Shown: in pieces, positions 1 to 8,018 of the stretch | Position numbering within the stretch: position 1 is the first letter of the stretch | Layout: every line of letters begins with the position of its first letter | Assembly (NCBI GenBank): GCA_902557735.1 | Contig: CACEBC010000005.1 | Location: 1-64,000, forward strand | Origin: Porticoccaceae bacterium | Lineage (GTDB): Bacteria > Pseudomonadota > Gammaproteobacteria > Pseudomonadales > Porticoccaceae | Direction: 5' to 3' | DNA length: 64,000 bases | Notes under the pieces: generated by a model | Seen by the model: only the letters and a program-made list of their open reading frames with translations | What the model was told of the DNA's origin: nothing | Database searches by the model: none | Made by a program: the position numbers and the translations under genes

Positions 1-339
1 AGCTCCTAGCAATCTTTTATATGACGTGGCAAAAACCGCGGCCATGGTCATAAAGGACCAAAGTAATATGCCGGAACCGAGAACGATATTTCTTCTCATT
101 CTGTCAACGGCAAAACCTATTGGTAAAGCAATAATTGCGTAGGTCGCTGAAAAGGCAAACCCGATGAGAAATGCTATCTCCGAATCTGAAATATTGAAGT
201 CAGCTTTTATGGGGCCGACTAACATCGCTGGAACTTGTCTGTCAATGAATGACATTATGTTTGCCAAGACGAGCACGGAGACTGTGCTGTACGCATGAAC
301 CTTGTCGGGGTATTGATGCTGCTCTGTAGTTTTATCCAT
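1..339 (-). CDS. MFS transporter, N-terminal part (cut by window edge)
   Basis: The reading frame opens with ATG at 339 on the minus strand and runs off the left edge, giving 113 residues. It has a short polar N-terminus followed by hydrophobic segments. The first helix ends in SFIDRQV, and a later loop carries a DRMRR-type basic motif between helices 2 and 3; both are typical of major facilitator carriers of the Spinster/organic-anion type. It would be an inner-membrane carrier. It is divergent from the NTF2-fold gene at 568, so it may serve the same oxygenase locus, but that is inference. The substrate and the rest of the protein lie outside the window. Confidence 0.8.
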   Translation of the reverse strand, partial: MDKTTEQHQYPDKVHAYSTVSVLVLANIMSFIDRQVPAMLVGPIKADFNISDSEIAFLIGFAFSATYAIIALPIGFAVDRMRRNIVLGSGILLWSFMTMAAVFATSYKRLLGA

Positions 340-567
340 AAGAGCATTTTATCCTATTTTAGTTACAAATGTCTGGATTCGTTTTTCTGAAATATGGTGA
401 ATCTGATGTTAGAATCTCGCTTTGAGAAGCAGAGCAAGCAGTTTTTAGAGGTTGGAGGTTTTAGTATTTAACGATAGAAATTAGACTTGCTAAGTTGCAA
501 AACGGCATCGCCAATAGGATAGGACTAATTCCTGTCATTAAAATTGCAAAAGTGTTGAGGTAGGGAT

Positions 568-1122
568 ATGAGTATAGAGCAAAGGCTGCGAAGGTTAGAG
601 GACCGAGAGGATATCAAAACGCTTGCGATAATGTATGGAGTCATTATGGATGAGCGTGATTTTGAAGGTATTCGGAGGATCTTCACGACTGATGGAATTC
701 TTCGTTCTGAAGATGGGGTTTTTAATGCCGAGGGATTGGATTCAATATCTGACACATATCAAGAACGATTCAATGTTCTCGGTGCTACCAATCATGTGCT
801 CCATAGTCACGTTATTAGGTTCTCCGAGGATGACAAAGATTCTGCTAAGGGGTTTGTGACTTCGCATGCAGAGGTTTCCAGGCGAGGCGATGCGTCGGTT
901 GTGGCGCTCAGATATCAAGACAAATACAGGCGGACCGACGTAGGGTGGCAGATAAGTTTCCGAGAGATGTCCTACATGTATTATGTGGGCGTGGATGATT
1001 ATCGTGATGCTATTGTTAGCGACGATCGGATACGAATTTATGGAGATAAGAGGCTTGCTGATTGGCCTGAGAAGTTAACAAAAGGCGAAAGTCCGGCGTG
1101 GATAAAGGATTATCTGCCTTGA
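568..1122 (+). CDS. SnoaL/NTF2-fold protein, possible small partner of a Rieske oxygenase
   Basis: A 184-residue soluble protein with no signal peptide. The N-terminus (EQRLRRLEDREDIKTLAIMY) and the pattern of an acidic helix, an 'F..DG' turn near residue 40 and a curved sheet with a late 'GWQI' strand match the SnoaL-like NTF2-fold family. That fold is shared by SnoaL cyclases, steroid isomerases and the beta subunits of ring-hydroxylating dioxygenases. The start ATG follows GAGGTAGGG about 6-8 bases upstream. A Rieske oxygenase alpha subunit begins 126 bases downstream on the same strand, so it may be a beta-subunit-like partner. It is about the right size but clearly diverged, so an independent hydratase or isomerase role is also possible. 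Confidence 0.75.
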   Translation: MSIEQRLRRLEDREDIKTLAIMYGVIMDERDFEGIRRIFTTDGILRSEDGVFNAEGLDSISDTYQERFNVLGATNHVLHSHVIRFSEDDKDSAKGFVTSHAEVSRRGDASVVALRYQDKYRRTDVGWQISFREMSYMYYVGVDDYRDAIVSDDRIRIYGDKRLADWPEKLTKGESPAWIKDYLP

Positions 1123-1248
1123 GTTTGATCATTTATCTGAGCTATCGGATCGTCAAGCCTTATTCCGTTAAGGAGTTGCGTGATACCGGAACTATTTGCA
1201 ATAATTGCTGCAAATGAATTAATGGAATAACTACTCGGGGATGCTGAA

Positions 1249-2550
1249 ATGAGCAGAGAGACGTTGGTAAGAATGGCGCGAGATGTTCTCAGTCATGGAT
1301 ACGCCAAAACAATTGCAAAAGCGGATGACTTTTACAAGCTTCCTGCGTCGGTGTATTTCGATAAAACCAGAAATCAACAAGAGAAAGATCTGATTTTCAA
1401 GCGGTTGCCTATCGTTTTGGGTCCCAGCGCTGAGATTGCAAATCCCGGCGATTTTAAAACTATGGAAATCGTCGGAACTCCAATCATATTGACTCGCACA
1501 GCAGATGGCTCAGTAAAGGGTCATTTGAATACCTGTGCTCACCGGGGAGCTCTGATCTCCTCGGAAAAGTCAGGCAATGCAAAAAGATTTACTTGCCCAT
1601 ACCATGGGTGGACTTACAGCAATGAGGGTAAATTGATCGGCGTTGCCTCATCTCATGATTTCGGCGAGATTGACAAAAATTGCTTCAACCTAATTTCATT
1701 TCCAGTCTATGAAAGGGCGGGGGTTATATGGGGGATCCTCAATCCGGATTCCAAGATCGACTTTGATGTTTTTATTGCAGACTACGACAAAATGATCGCT
1801 AATTTCGGTTTTGAAAATTGGTCTCTCTTCGCTCAGAGAACGATCTCAGGCCCAAATTGGAAGGCGGGTTATGACGGTTATTTGGATATCTATCATGTAC
1901 CGATACTCCACAAAAATACCTTCGGCCCAAAAGTGTCTAACAGACCCCTCTATTATTCCTGGGGGCCTCACCAAAGGGTTTGCACGGTATCGCTATCCAA
2001 AGACAAAGTTAGGGCGGTACTTGGTTACATGTCTGATTTAGTTGACAAACCTGAGGATGATTGGGATATGCAAACATTGCTATATGGTGTTTGGACCGTC
2101 TTTCCGCATGCCTCTATAGCCTCTTTTCTCGGCGGAGATCGGGATCTTGAAGGGAGTGACGAAGGGGTTCCCGGTCACCGCGGGGTTATGCTGTCAGTGC
2201 TTTACCCAGGAGACGATGTTAACGAGCACTTTACTACCCAATATTATTTGATGGAGACGCCACCGACTGATCCTGAGGGAATTGCCAATGCGACGGCACA
2301 GTTCGATCTGCTTGAGGAAATAGTGGGTCAGGAGGACTATAGTATGGGCAGATCTCAGGTCAAGTCATTGATGGGTGGCGGGCTGAAAGAGCTGACTTTT
2401 GGTCTCAATGAGAAGGGAAATCAAAACTTTTACAAGTGGGTCGATAAGGTGCTCGAGGCAAAGGATGATGAAGAATTGAATGAATTCTTCAGAAGCTTAG
2501 GCAAAGAAAAAGGTATTCCAGCGGAGAACAAAAAGTCAGCAGCGGCTTAA
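1249..2550 (+). CDS. Rieske aromatic-ring-hydroxylating dioxygenase, alpha subunit
   Basis: A 433-residue cytoplasmic oxygenase subunit. The Rieske [2Fe-2S] ligands are intact: C96-x-H98 (CAHRG) and C116-x2-H119 (CPYHGW). The mononuclear iron site is also visible: D213 bridging, H216 and H221 (DIYHVPILH), with a likely carboxylate ligand near D363 (QEDYSM). Length and layout fit alpha subunits of the benzoate/naphthalene dioxygenase superfamily, longer than the VanA-like proteins later in the window. The family adds O2 to aromatic or alicyclic substrates using electrons from a ferredoxin and a reductase. Neither is adjacent; the only ferredoxin seen is at 52807. The C-terminus ends in a low-complexity KKSAAA tail. 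The gene follows the NTF2-fold gene at 568. The substrate cannot be inferred. Confidence 0.92.
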   Translation: MSRETLVRMARDVLSHGYAKTIAKADDFYKLPASVYFDKTRNQQEKDLIFKRLPIVLGPSAEIANPGDFKTMEIVGTPIILTRTADGSVKGHLNTCAHRGALISSEKSGNAKRFTCPYHGWTYSNEGKLIGVASSHDFGEIDKNCFNLISFPVYERAGVIWGILNPDSKIDFDVFIADYDKMIANFGFENWSLFAQRTISGPNWKAGYDGYLDIYHVPILHKNTFGPKVSNRPLYYSWGPHQRVCTVSLSKDKVRAVLGYMSDLVDKPEDDWDMQTLLYGVWTVFPHASIASFLGGDRDLEGSDEGVPGHRGVMLSVLYPGDDVNEHFTTQYYLMETPPTDPEGIANATAQFDLLEEIVGQEDYSMGRSQVKSLMGGGLKELTFGLNEKGNQNFYKWVDKVLEAKDDEELNEFFRSLGKEKGIPAENKKSAAA

Positions 2551-2765
2551 AAAACCTGTCCGCGAAAACTTGGCTCAGGCCTACCCCTCCTTTAAAAGGA
2601 CTATGAAAGATTTGGCATCTTATGACGTGATTTTTTTGCCGATGCGAAGATCCTTCTATACCTCTCCAGTCGTCAATTAAAACGGCTACGCATTTTAATG
2701 AAAACTTTTATCTTTAAGCAACAACCTAAACCTCCGCAAATTATGTCATTTGGAGCCTACATTTT

Positions 2766-3626
2766 ATGATTTTTACGGTTAAATCAGGGCTTCGCATTGC
2801 CGCAAGCGTTTGGGGGAAAGATGAAGACCCGCTTGTCATTTTGCTCCCCGGAGGCGGCCAAACCAGGCACGCGTGGAAACGCGCGGGCGAAAAGCTTGGT
2901 AAGGCTGGATTTTGGACCGTTGCCTTAGATACGAGGGGTCACGGCGATAGCGACTGGCATCCAGATGGAGATTATTCGCTGGTTAGCTTAGTGGATGACG
3001 TGAAAACCATAATAAATCAGCTGGGGAAACCCGCTGCAATAGTCGGCGCATCTATGGGGGGGATTTTGGGGATATCTATCGCCGGAGATCAGACAACAAA
3101 AAGTCTTTGCTGGGCATTAGTGATGGTGGACATTGGGATTTATCCTAACGCCTCTGGTGCACAAGAGATCGTTGATTTTATGAGATCTGGCAGTAAGGGT
3201 TATGCGAGTTTAGATGATGCGGCTAAGGCCGTGTCGGAGTATTTACCCCATCGAAAGAAGCCATCTGATACTAGTGGCCTTGAAAAAAACCTTCGGAAAA
3301 AAAAAGATGGGCGCTATTACTGGCATTGGGACCCCGCGTTTTTAGATACTCGTGATGATGAGATCAATGAAAGGTATAAGCGTAAACGACGAGTGTTTGC
3401 CGAAAACGTATCAGCTCCTACTCTGCTTGTTCAAGGCGCTATGAGCAATGTTTTAACGGATGATGAGGTCGAAGATTTTTTGGCAACTGTCGCCCATGCA
3501 GAGTTCGCGAAAATCGATAATGCAGCTCACATGGTTGCAGGTGATAGGAACGATATTTTTGCCTCATGTGCGATTGAGTTCCTGCGGATGAGAAAACCTC
3601 AGCATCATCAGAAGATCGGTTTCTGA
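2766..3626 (+). CDS. Alpha/beta-fold hydrolase
   Basis: A 286-residue cytoplasmic alpha/beta hydrolase. It shows the oxyanion-hole loop LLPGGGQTRHAW near residues 26-37, the DTRGHGDSDW turn near 55-64, and the nucleophile elbow GASMGG near residue 95-100 with Ser as nucleophile. The late catalytic His is likely the one in NAAHMV near residue 255, with an acid before it. This order is that of epoxide-hydrolase, esterase or C-C-bond hydrolases such as ring-cleavage product hydrolases. It lies 215 bases downstream of the Rieske oxygenase on the same strand, so a role in hydrolysing an oxygenation product is plausible but inferred. ATG 2766 is chosen as the first in-frame start; TTGGAG lies about 11 bases upstream. 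Confidence 0.85.
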   Translation: MIFTVKSGLRIAASVWGKDEDPLVILLPGGGQTRHAWKRAGEKLGKAGFWTVALDTRGHGDSDWHPDGDYSLVSLVDDVKTIINQLGKPAAIVGASMGGILGISIAGDQTTKSLCWALVMVDIGIYPNASGAQEIVDFMRSGSKGYASLDDAAKAVSEYLPHRKKPSDTSGLEKNLRKKKDGRYYWHWDPAFLDTRDDEINERYKRKRRVFAENVSAPTLLVQGAMSNVLTDDEVEDFLATVAHAEFAKIDNAAHMVAGDRNDIFASCAIEFLRMRKPQHHQKIGF

Positions 3627-3642
3627 TGTCTTGCGAAGTTAA

Positions 3643-4098
3643 CTAACTCCCGTCTAGCCGGCCGTCCACGGAAATTACCGGTTTGTACTGGGGCGATTCA
3701 GCGAAGCTTTTTTCAGCGTTAATTAAACAAAACGGAGCTTTGCTTCGTGTAAAAAATTCAACATCCACTTCTGTCCAAGGCATCGGGGGATCATAAGTAC
3801 CGCCTGCAGTCGCAGTCATACCTTTGAAGCGTTCTGCGTCTAGCTCCCAAAAAATAGAAGTACCACATTCTGTGCATCTCTTGATCTTCAGATTTGTATC
3901 ATTTTCAGTTTGATAAGTGTAGGTGTCGAACGATCCTGATTTGATTTCTATGCATGTTGTTGGGAACACCACGGTGATACCGAAGGCACTGCCAGATCGC
4001 AGTTGACAATAACGACAGTGACAAACGGCTACCCTTACTGGTTCGCCAGCGGTTTGAAATCTGACGCTTCCGCAGAGACATCCGCCATGTCGCATCAT
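3643..4098 (-). CDS. GFA/CENP-V family zinc protein
   Basis: A 151-residue small soluble protein carrying the Zn-binding cysteine pattern of the glutathione-dependent formaldehyde-activating enzyme (Gfa)/CENP-V family. The pattern is CLCG near residues 8-11, CHCRYCQ near 26-32 and CTECG near 95-99. The Gfa prototype was proposed to help form S-hydroxymethylglutathione from formaldehyde; most family members have no proven activity. A formaldehyde link would be attractive here because Rieske demethylases release formaldehyde, but this gene is not beside a clear demethylase. It is convergent with the alpha/beta hydrolase, with 16 bases between the stops, and shares orientation with the TonB receptor at 4232. 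Function beyond the family is unknown. Confidence 0.85.
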   Translation of the reverse strand: MMRHGGCLCGSVRFQTAGEPVRVAVCHCRYCQLRSGSAFGITVVFPTTCIEIKSGSFDTYTYQTENDTNLKIKRCTECGTSIFWELDAERFKGMTATAGGTYDPPMPWTEVDVEFFTRSKAPFCLINAEKSFAESPQYKPVISVDGRLDGS

Positions 4099-4186
4099 CG
4101 CGTTCTACCACCATTAATCGGGTTTGACTTTGGTTTAAATTAGATCTAATAAGTAAAAATTGTGCAATGATTTTCTTTCTTAAAAA

Positions 4187-4212
4187 AAAGGGGCCCCGGT
4201 TGGGGCCCCTTT
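4187..4212 (-). terminator. Intrinsic terminator of the TonB receptor gene
   Basis: Read on the minus strand this is AAAGGGGCCCC, a four-base loop, then GGGGCCCCTTT followed by a run of T. The perfect GC-rich stem and the T tract (A run 4182-4189 on the plus strand) are a textbook Rho-independent terminator. It lies about 20 bases after the receptor stop codon and separates it from the GFA gene. Confidence 0.9.
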
Positions 4213-4231
4213 AGGGTATTGTTAATTTCTA

Positions 4232-6505
4232 TCAAAAACGATAAGTTGCCGTTAGACCATATCGTCGGCCCGGAGCTAAGTTTCCGATGTCTTGGGGCAG
4301 ACCATGCAAAGATACTGGCTCATAGCTTGCCCATGAATCCTCATCGGTGAGATTTTCGCCCCACAGCTTTAACTCCCAATCATCATTAGTGAGAATAAAA
4401 CTTGCGTTGATAAAAGATCGGGAGCCTTCCTCATTTTGCCCATCGACGATAAACCACTGTTTATCATCGTTCATGGCTAGGTCGACTCTGCCTATCAAAT
4501 CACCCAAATCAGTCGTGCCTGAGTACTGGGCATATAGATTGACTTGGCGATGATCTACATTAGGAAACTTTGCGCCAACCACTGGCTCTCCAGTTGCCGC
4601 CGTCATTTCGCGTTCAAAGCCCGCCTCTATTCCATCAAACTTGGTGATTTCAGAGTCGAGAAAGCCTGCAGACATCCCGAGCTCCAGTCCGTTGTCAAAA
4701 GATTGGCTTAGGTCAATTTCTATTCCATTGACCTCGCCTTCTGGAATATTAAAGACAACCTGCAGGGCGCAACAAGGTTGGAATCCGAAGGCTTGATGGT
4801 TATCAATGTCTTGAGCAAAGACAGCGATGTTAAACTTTCCCGAGCCGTTATTAAATGTTGATTTGTAACCAATCTCATAACTCCATAATTCTTCTTCGTC
4901 GTAGATTATGGAGAAATCTGTCGTATCTTCTTGCACCCGAATCTTATTGAAGCCACCACTGCGCCATCCTTTTGATGCGGTTGCATAGACCATGCTCTCT
5001 TCACTTAAGGTGTGTGCTATCGAGAATTTAGGCATACTGCCAGTGAACGTCGTCTTATCATAAGCAAGAGAATCCTTGTCCAATTTATCTCGCTTGTCCT
5101 CATCGTAGCGGTAGGCAAGTGTTATCTCTGTTGATGGGGTGACATCCCAAGCGACCTGCAGGTATAGCCCGAGCGCGTCAATTTCTCTTCGTGTTTTTCC
5201 CACTTCGACGTAGGCGACGTCAAGGTTCTCACTGCCGTCAAAGCCAGTTGCCATTGGTAGTCCATTGGCGACGTTGCCTTGTATTGTGCCAAGGATCCAA
5301 TCCATCCCCAACCAAATCGGTAATACATCATCGAGTTCTTGGTTCACCAATTGCGCTCCAACAACGTACCTCACAGGACTATCCGATTCTGAAATATACC
5401 TGATTTCATTCAGCATCCCTTCGCGCCAAAATGATTGAGAGTTGTGCACTGCATAGAATGGAAGCATGTCGTAGTTTCCAGTTCCATAACGCGGATCAAT
5501 GGTGCCACCGGCAGCCGTTCCGGGCATGCCATAGTGTTCTTCTAAGTCATGCATAGCAAAGCTGTATTTAATCGTGCCGCCAAAGCTTGGTTCATAGGTA
5601 ATGTTCATTGCAATTTCTTCGAATTCTCTGTCCCCTGTTGTCAGAGATTCCGCTTGAATTGGATAATCGTACCTATCGGCGTCTCCGAATATGGCAACTC
5701 CATCTGAGTCTACGACTGTTGAGAAATGATAGGTCCCTGCGTAGAGGTCATCTTTATTTGCAAATATGTCGATTTCTAGCTGATCAGTCGGAGTCCACAC
5801 TAGCCTTCCTCTGAAGGTATCATTCTCTCGAAAATCTACCTCCTGATTTAGGTGCGTATTCATGATGCCGCCATCATATTCCATTGTTCCAGCGAAGATA
5901 GAGTAGGATAGAACACCCGGAGAAATTGGACCGGAGGATTTGAAATTAACGCTTTTATGCCCGCCGTCGCCAACACCGAGTCGAATAACATTTTCAATTT
6001 CATCGCCAGGCTTTTTGCTCACTACATTGATTGCGCCTGCTATTGCGCTTCTGCCATAGAGAGCTCCTTGGGGACCCTTTAAAACCTCTATACTTTCGAT
6101 ATCGAACAGTTCTTGCGAGAGCTGCAAGGGAGTGGTTGCCTGAATGCCATCGATGTAGATAGACACGCCTGGTTCTGCGCCACGTTGAGTATGAAGACCC
6201 CTCATGTTGATGAAAACAGAACCAAGATGCAGAACACTTTCATAATCCATGTTGGGGATCGCCTTAGTGAGATCTATCAAGTCCGAGATACCTTTCTGCT
6301 CGATCTCTAGAGCATCGAGTGCAACGATTGTGTCTGGAACCTCTTGAAGCGATTCTTCTCTATACCGAGAGGTAACGATTACCTCTTCGATAGATTGAGT
6401 TGAGGCTGCTTCTTCTTGAGCATGTCCTTGCACGGAGAACCCAGCAACCATAACGATGCTAAGAAGTCTAGCCATGAAAGATTGGCTATGATTCGGTTTG
6501 GTCAT
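4232..6505 (-). CDS. TonB-dependent outer-membrane receptor
   Basis: A 757-residue outer-membrane active transporter. An N-terminal signal peptide (ARLLSIVMVAGFSVQGHAQ) precedes a TonB-box region (IEEVIVTSRYREESLQEVP). The plug domain follows, with GPQGALYGRSAIAGAINVVSKKP near residue 150. A long beta-barrel ends in the expected aromatic residue (ATYRF). The start at 6505 is preferred over an upstream TTG at 6520 because GAGGG lies eight bases before this ATG. The plug/barrel pattern is of the general SusC-unrelated 'TBDR with EVIVTA' class common in marine gammaproteobacteria, which import siderophores, cobalamin, glycans or aromatic compounds; the ligand is unknown. It ends in a strong terminator and is divergent from the acyl-CoA operon at 6852. 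Confidence 0.93.
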   Translation of the reverse strand: MTKPNHSQSFMARLLSIVMVAGFSVQGHAQEEAASTQSIEEVIVTSRYREESLQEVPDTIVALDALEIEQKGISDLIDLTKAIPNMDYESVLHLGSVFINMRGLHTQRGAEPGVSIYIDGIQATTPLQLSQELFDIESIEVLKGPQGALYGRSAIAGAINVVSKKPGDEIENVIRLGVGDGGHKSVNFKSSGPISPGVLSYSIFAGTMEYDGGIMNTHLNQEVDFRENDTFRGRLVWTPTDQLEIDIFANKDDLYAGTYHFSTVVDSDGVAIFGDADRYDYPIQAESLTTGDREFEEIAMNITYEPSFGGTIKYSFAMHDLEEHYGMPGTAAGGTIDPRYGTGNYDMLPFYAVHNSQSFWREGMLNEIRYISESDSPVRYVVGAQLVNQELDDVLPIWLGMDWILGTIQGNVANGLPMATGFDGSENLDVAYVEVGKTRREIDALGLYLQVAWDVTPSTEITLAYRYDEDKRDKLDKDSLAYDKTTFTGSMPKFSIAHTLSEESMVYATASKGWRSGGFNKIRVQEDTTDFSIIYDEEELWSYEIGYKSTFNNGSGKFNIAVFAQDIDNHQAFGFQPCCALQVVFNIPEGEVNGIEIDLSQSFDNGLELGMSAGFLDSEITKFDGIEAGFEREMTAATGEPVVGAKFPNVDHRQVNLYAQYSGTTDLGDLIGRVDLAMNDDKQWFIVDGQNEEGSRSFINASFILTNDDWELKLWGENLTDEDSWASYEPVSLHGLPQDIGNLAPGRRYGLTATYRF

Positions 6506-6851
6506 TTCAAATACCCTCAATAATTATTCATGCTGATCATTCCCAAAAAAGGCCAGTACAAAGCACAAAGTTAGGAATCAGACTGTTGTGTATAAATCAT
6601 TCCACCCAAAGCATTTAACCAATAGTGATTTTCAGGTGCATCTGGAAATAAAGCTAAGCACCGATCCAGCTGTTCGTTATCAACTTGGACGAGCGATCAA
6701 CTAACAAAACTACACGAGAGTAAATTGGGTTGTCAAGTTTTCTTAACTAAGCCGCAGGTAAACTGATTATTTGAACTATCAGTGACAAAAAGAGTTGAAA
6801 AAAAAGTCGAGGTTTGTTTTATTGAGCGATCGTTAGGTAGGAATGGAAGTT
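6506..6851. promoter_or_regulatory. Divergent promoter region between TonB receptor and acyl-CoA operon
   Basis: About 346 non-coding bases separate two divergently transcribed units and so must hold both promoters. The octamer GAGCGATC occurs twice, at 6691-6698 and 6824-6831. The second copy is part of the near-palindrome AGCGATCGTT, 6-16 bases before the acyl-CoA dehydrogenase RBS. TetR-type regulators of acyl-CoA catabolism often bind sites with a CGATCG-like core, and a TetR gene closes the operon at 17214. Treating these as its operators is a guess. No clear gene is seen. Confidence 0.4.
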
Positions 6852-7997
6852 ATGAACTACGAGTTGACCCCCGAACAAGCCCAAATTCAAAGAATGAGTC
6901 GCGAATTTTCGATTGAGGAGATCGAACCTGCCCAAGTGCAGATGGATAAGGACCACGAGTTCCCCTATGAGCTCTGGAAAAAGTGGTCTGAGCTAGGAAT
7001 GGCGGGCATGCTGATTCCCGAGGAATATGGCGGGTCAGACTTAGATCCCGTGACATATATTCTGGCACTGGAGGAAGTTTCAAGGGTATCTAACACGTTT
7101 GCCCTGATATGGCAGGTGCATGTTTTGGTTGCTAACATCTACGCCAGATTTGCCAGCCAAGAGCTCAAGGACAAATACCTCCCAATCTTTGCGACAGGCG
7201 AAAAACTGGGCGCTTATGGCCTGACTGAACCGGGCGCCGGCTCAGATGCGGCGGGAATGATTACGAAAGCGATTAAAGACGGTGACGACTGGGTTATCAA
7301 CGGCACCAAAACATTTATCTCCAACGCTGGTACAGATATCAGCGATGGCCTTGTTCTTATGGCAGCCACCGGCGAAAAACCAAATGGTAAGAAAGCCATA
7401 TCTAGTTTTTGTATCCCCCAAGATACGCCAGGATTTAAGTTGGGTCAGTCATGGGACAAGATGGCTTGGTTCGGTATGGACAACAGGGAATTGGTTTTTG
7501 AAGACTGCCGTGTTCCTGATGGCAACTTAATGGGCACAGAAGGCGCAGGGCTAAAACAAGCGCTTGATGGCCTCAACCTGGGACGTATAGCCTTTGGTGC
7601 TATTTCTGCTGGACTTATACAGGCTTGCCTTGATGAGTCTCTCAAATATGCTAAAGATCGAATTGCCTTTGGTAATCCTATTTCCAGTTATCAGCTGATA
7701 CAGGCAAAGTTGGCTGATATGGCAACCTATGCGGAAGCGACGCGCCAGTTCACCTTATACGCTGCGAATCTCCATGCCAGTGGTGTGCCATGCCACAAAG
7801 AAGCCTCTATGGTGAAATTATTTGGCACTCGACATGCAACTCAGGCAACGCTGGACGCTTATCAGATTCATGGCGGATATGGATTCATGCACGAATACAA
7901 GGTGAACCGTTTTTTCCGAGAGGGAAAAATGCTGGAGATAGGCGAGGGAACCAATGAGATTCAGCAGCTCTTCATAGCGCGAGAACTGGGCTGCTAA
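6852..7997 (+). CDS. Acyl-CoA dehydrogenase
   Basis: A 381-residue FAD-dependent acyl-CoA dehydrogenase that introduces the alpha-beta double bond of an acyl-CoA and passes electrons to ETF. Visible family signatures are the substrate/FAD segment YGLTEPGAGSDAAG near residue 120, the WVINGTKTFISNAG strand near 147, the QIHGGYGF segment near 340, and IGEGTNEIQ near the C-terminus. The Glu of EGT is the family's catalytic base in MCAD-type enzymes. Length is standard. ATG 6852 is preferred over ATG 6843 because AGGA sits nine bases before it; the upstream ATG would overlap its own RBS. It is the first gene of a plus-strand operon; the ligase starts 21 bases after its stop. Confidence 0.93.
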   Translation: MNYELTPEQAQIQRMSREFSIEEIEPAQVQMDKDHEFPYELWKKWSELGMAGMLIPEEYGGSDLDPVTYILALEEVSRVSNTFALIWQVHVLVANIYARFASQELKDKYLPIFATGEKLGAYGLTEPGAGSDAAGMITKAIKDGDDWVINGTKTFISNAGTDISDGLVLMAATGEKPNGKKAISSFCIPQDTPGFKLGQSWDKMAWFGMDNRELVFEDCRVPDGNLMGTEGAGLKQALDGLNLGRIAFGAISAGLIQACLDESLKYAKDRIAFGNPISSYQLIQAKLADMATYAEATRQFTLYAANLHASGVPCHKEASMVKLFGTRHATQATLDAYQIHGGYGFMHEYKVNRFFREGKMLEIGEGTNEIQQLFIARELGC

Positions 7998-8018
7998 AAA
8001 TCTAACGTAGGACTCGCA

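Noticed and set aside
4187-4212. GGGGCCCC palindromes as a regulator operator
   Set aside because: The stem is followed by a T run in the receptor's reading direction just after its stop, which fits an intrinsic terminator better.
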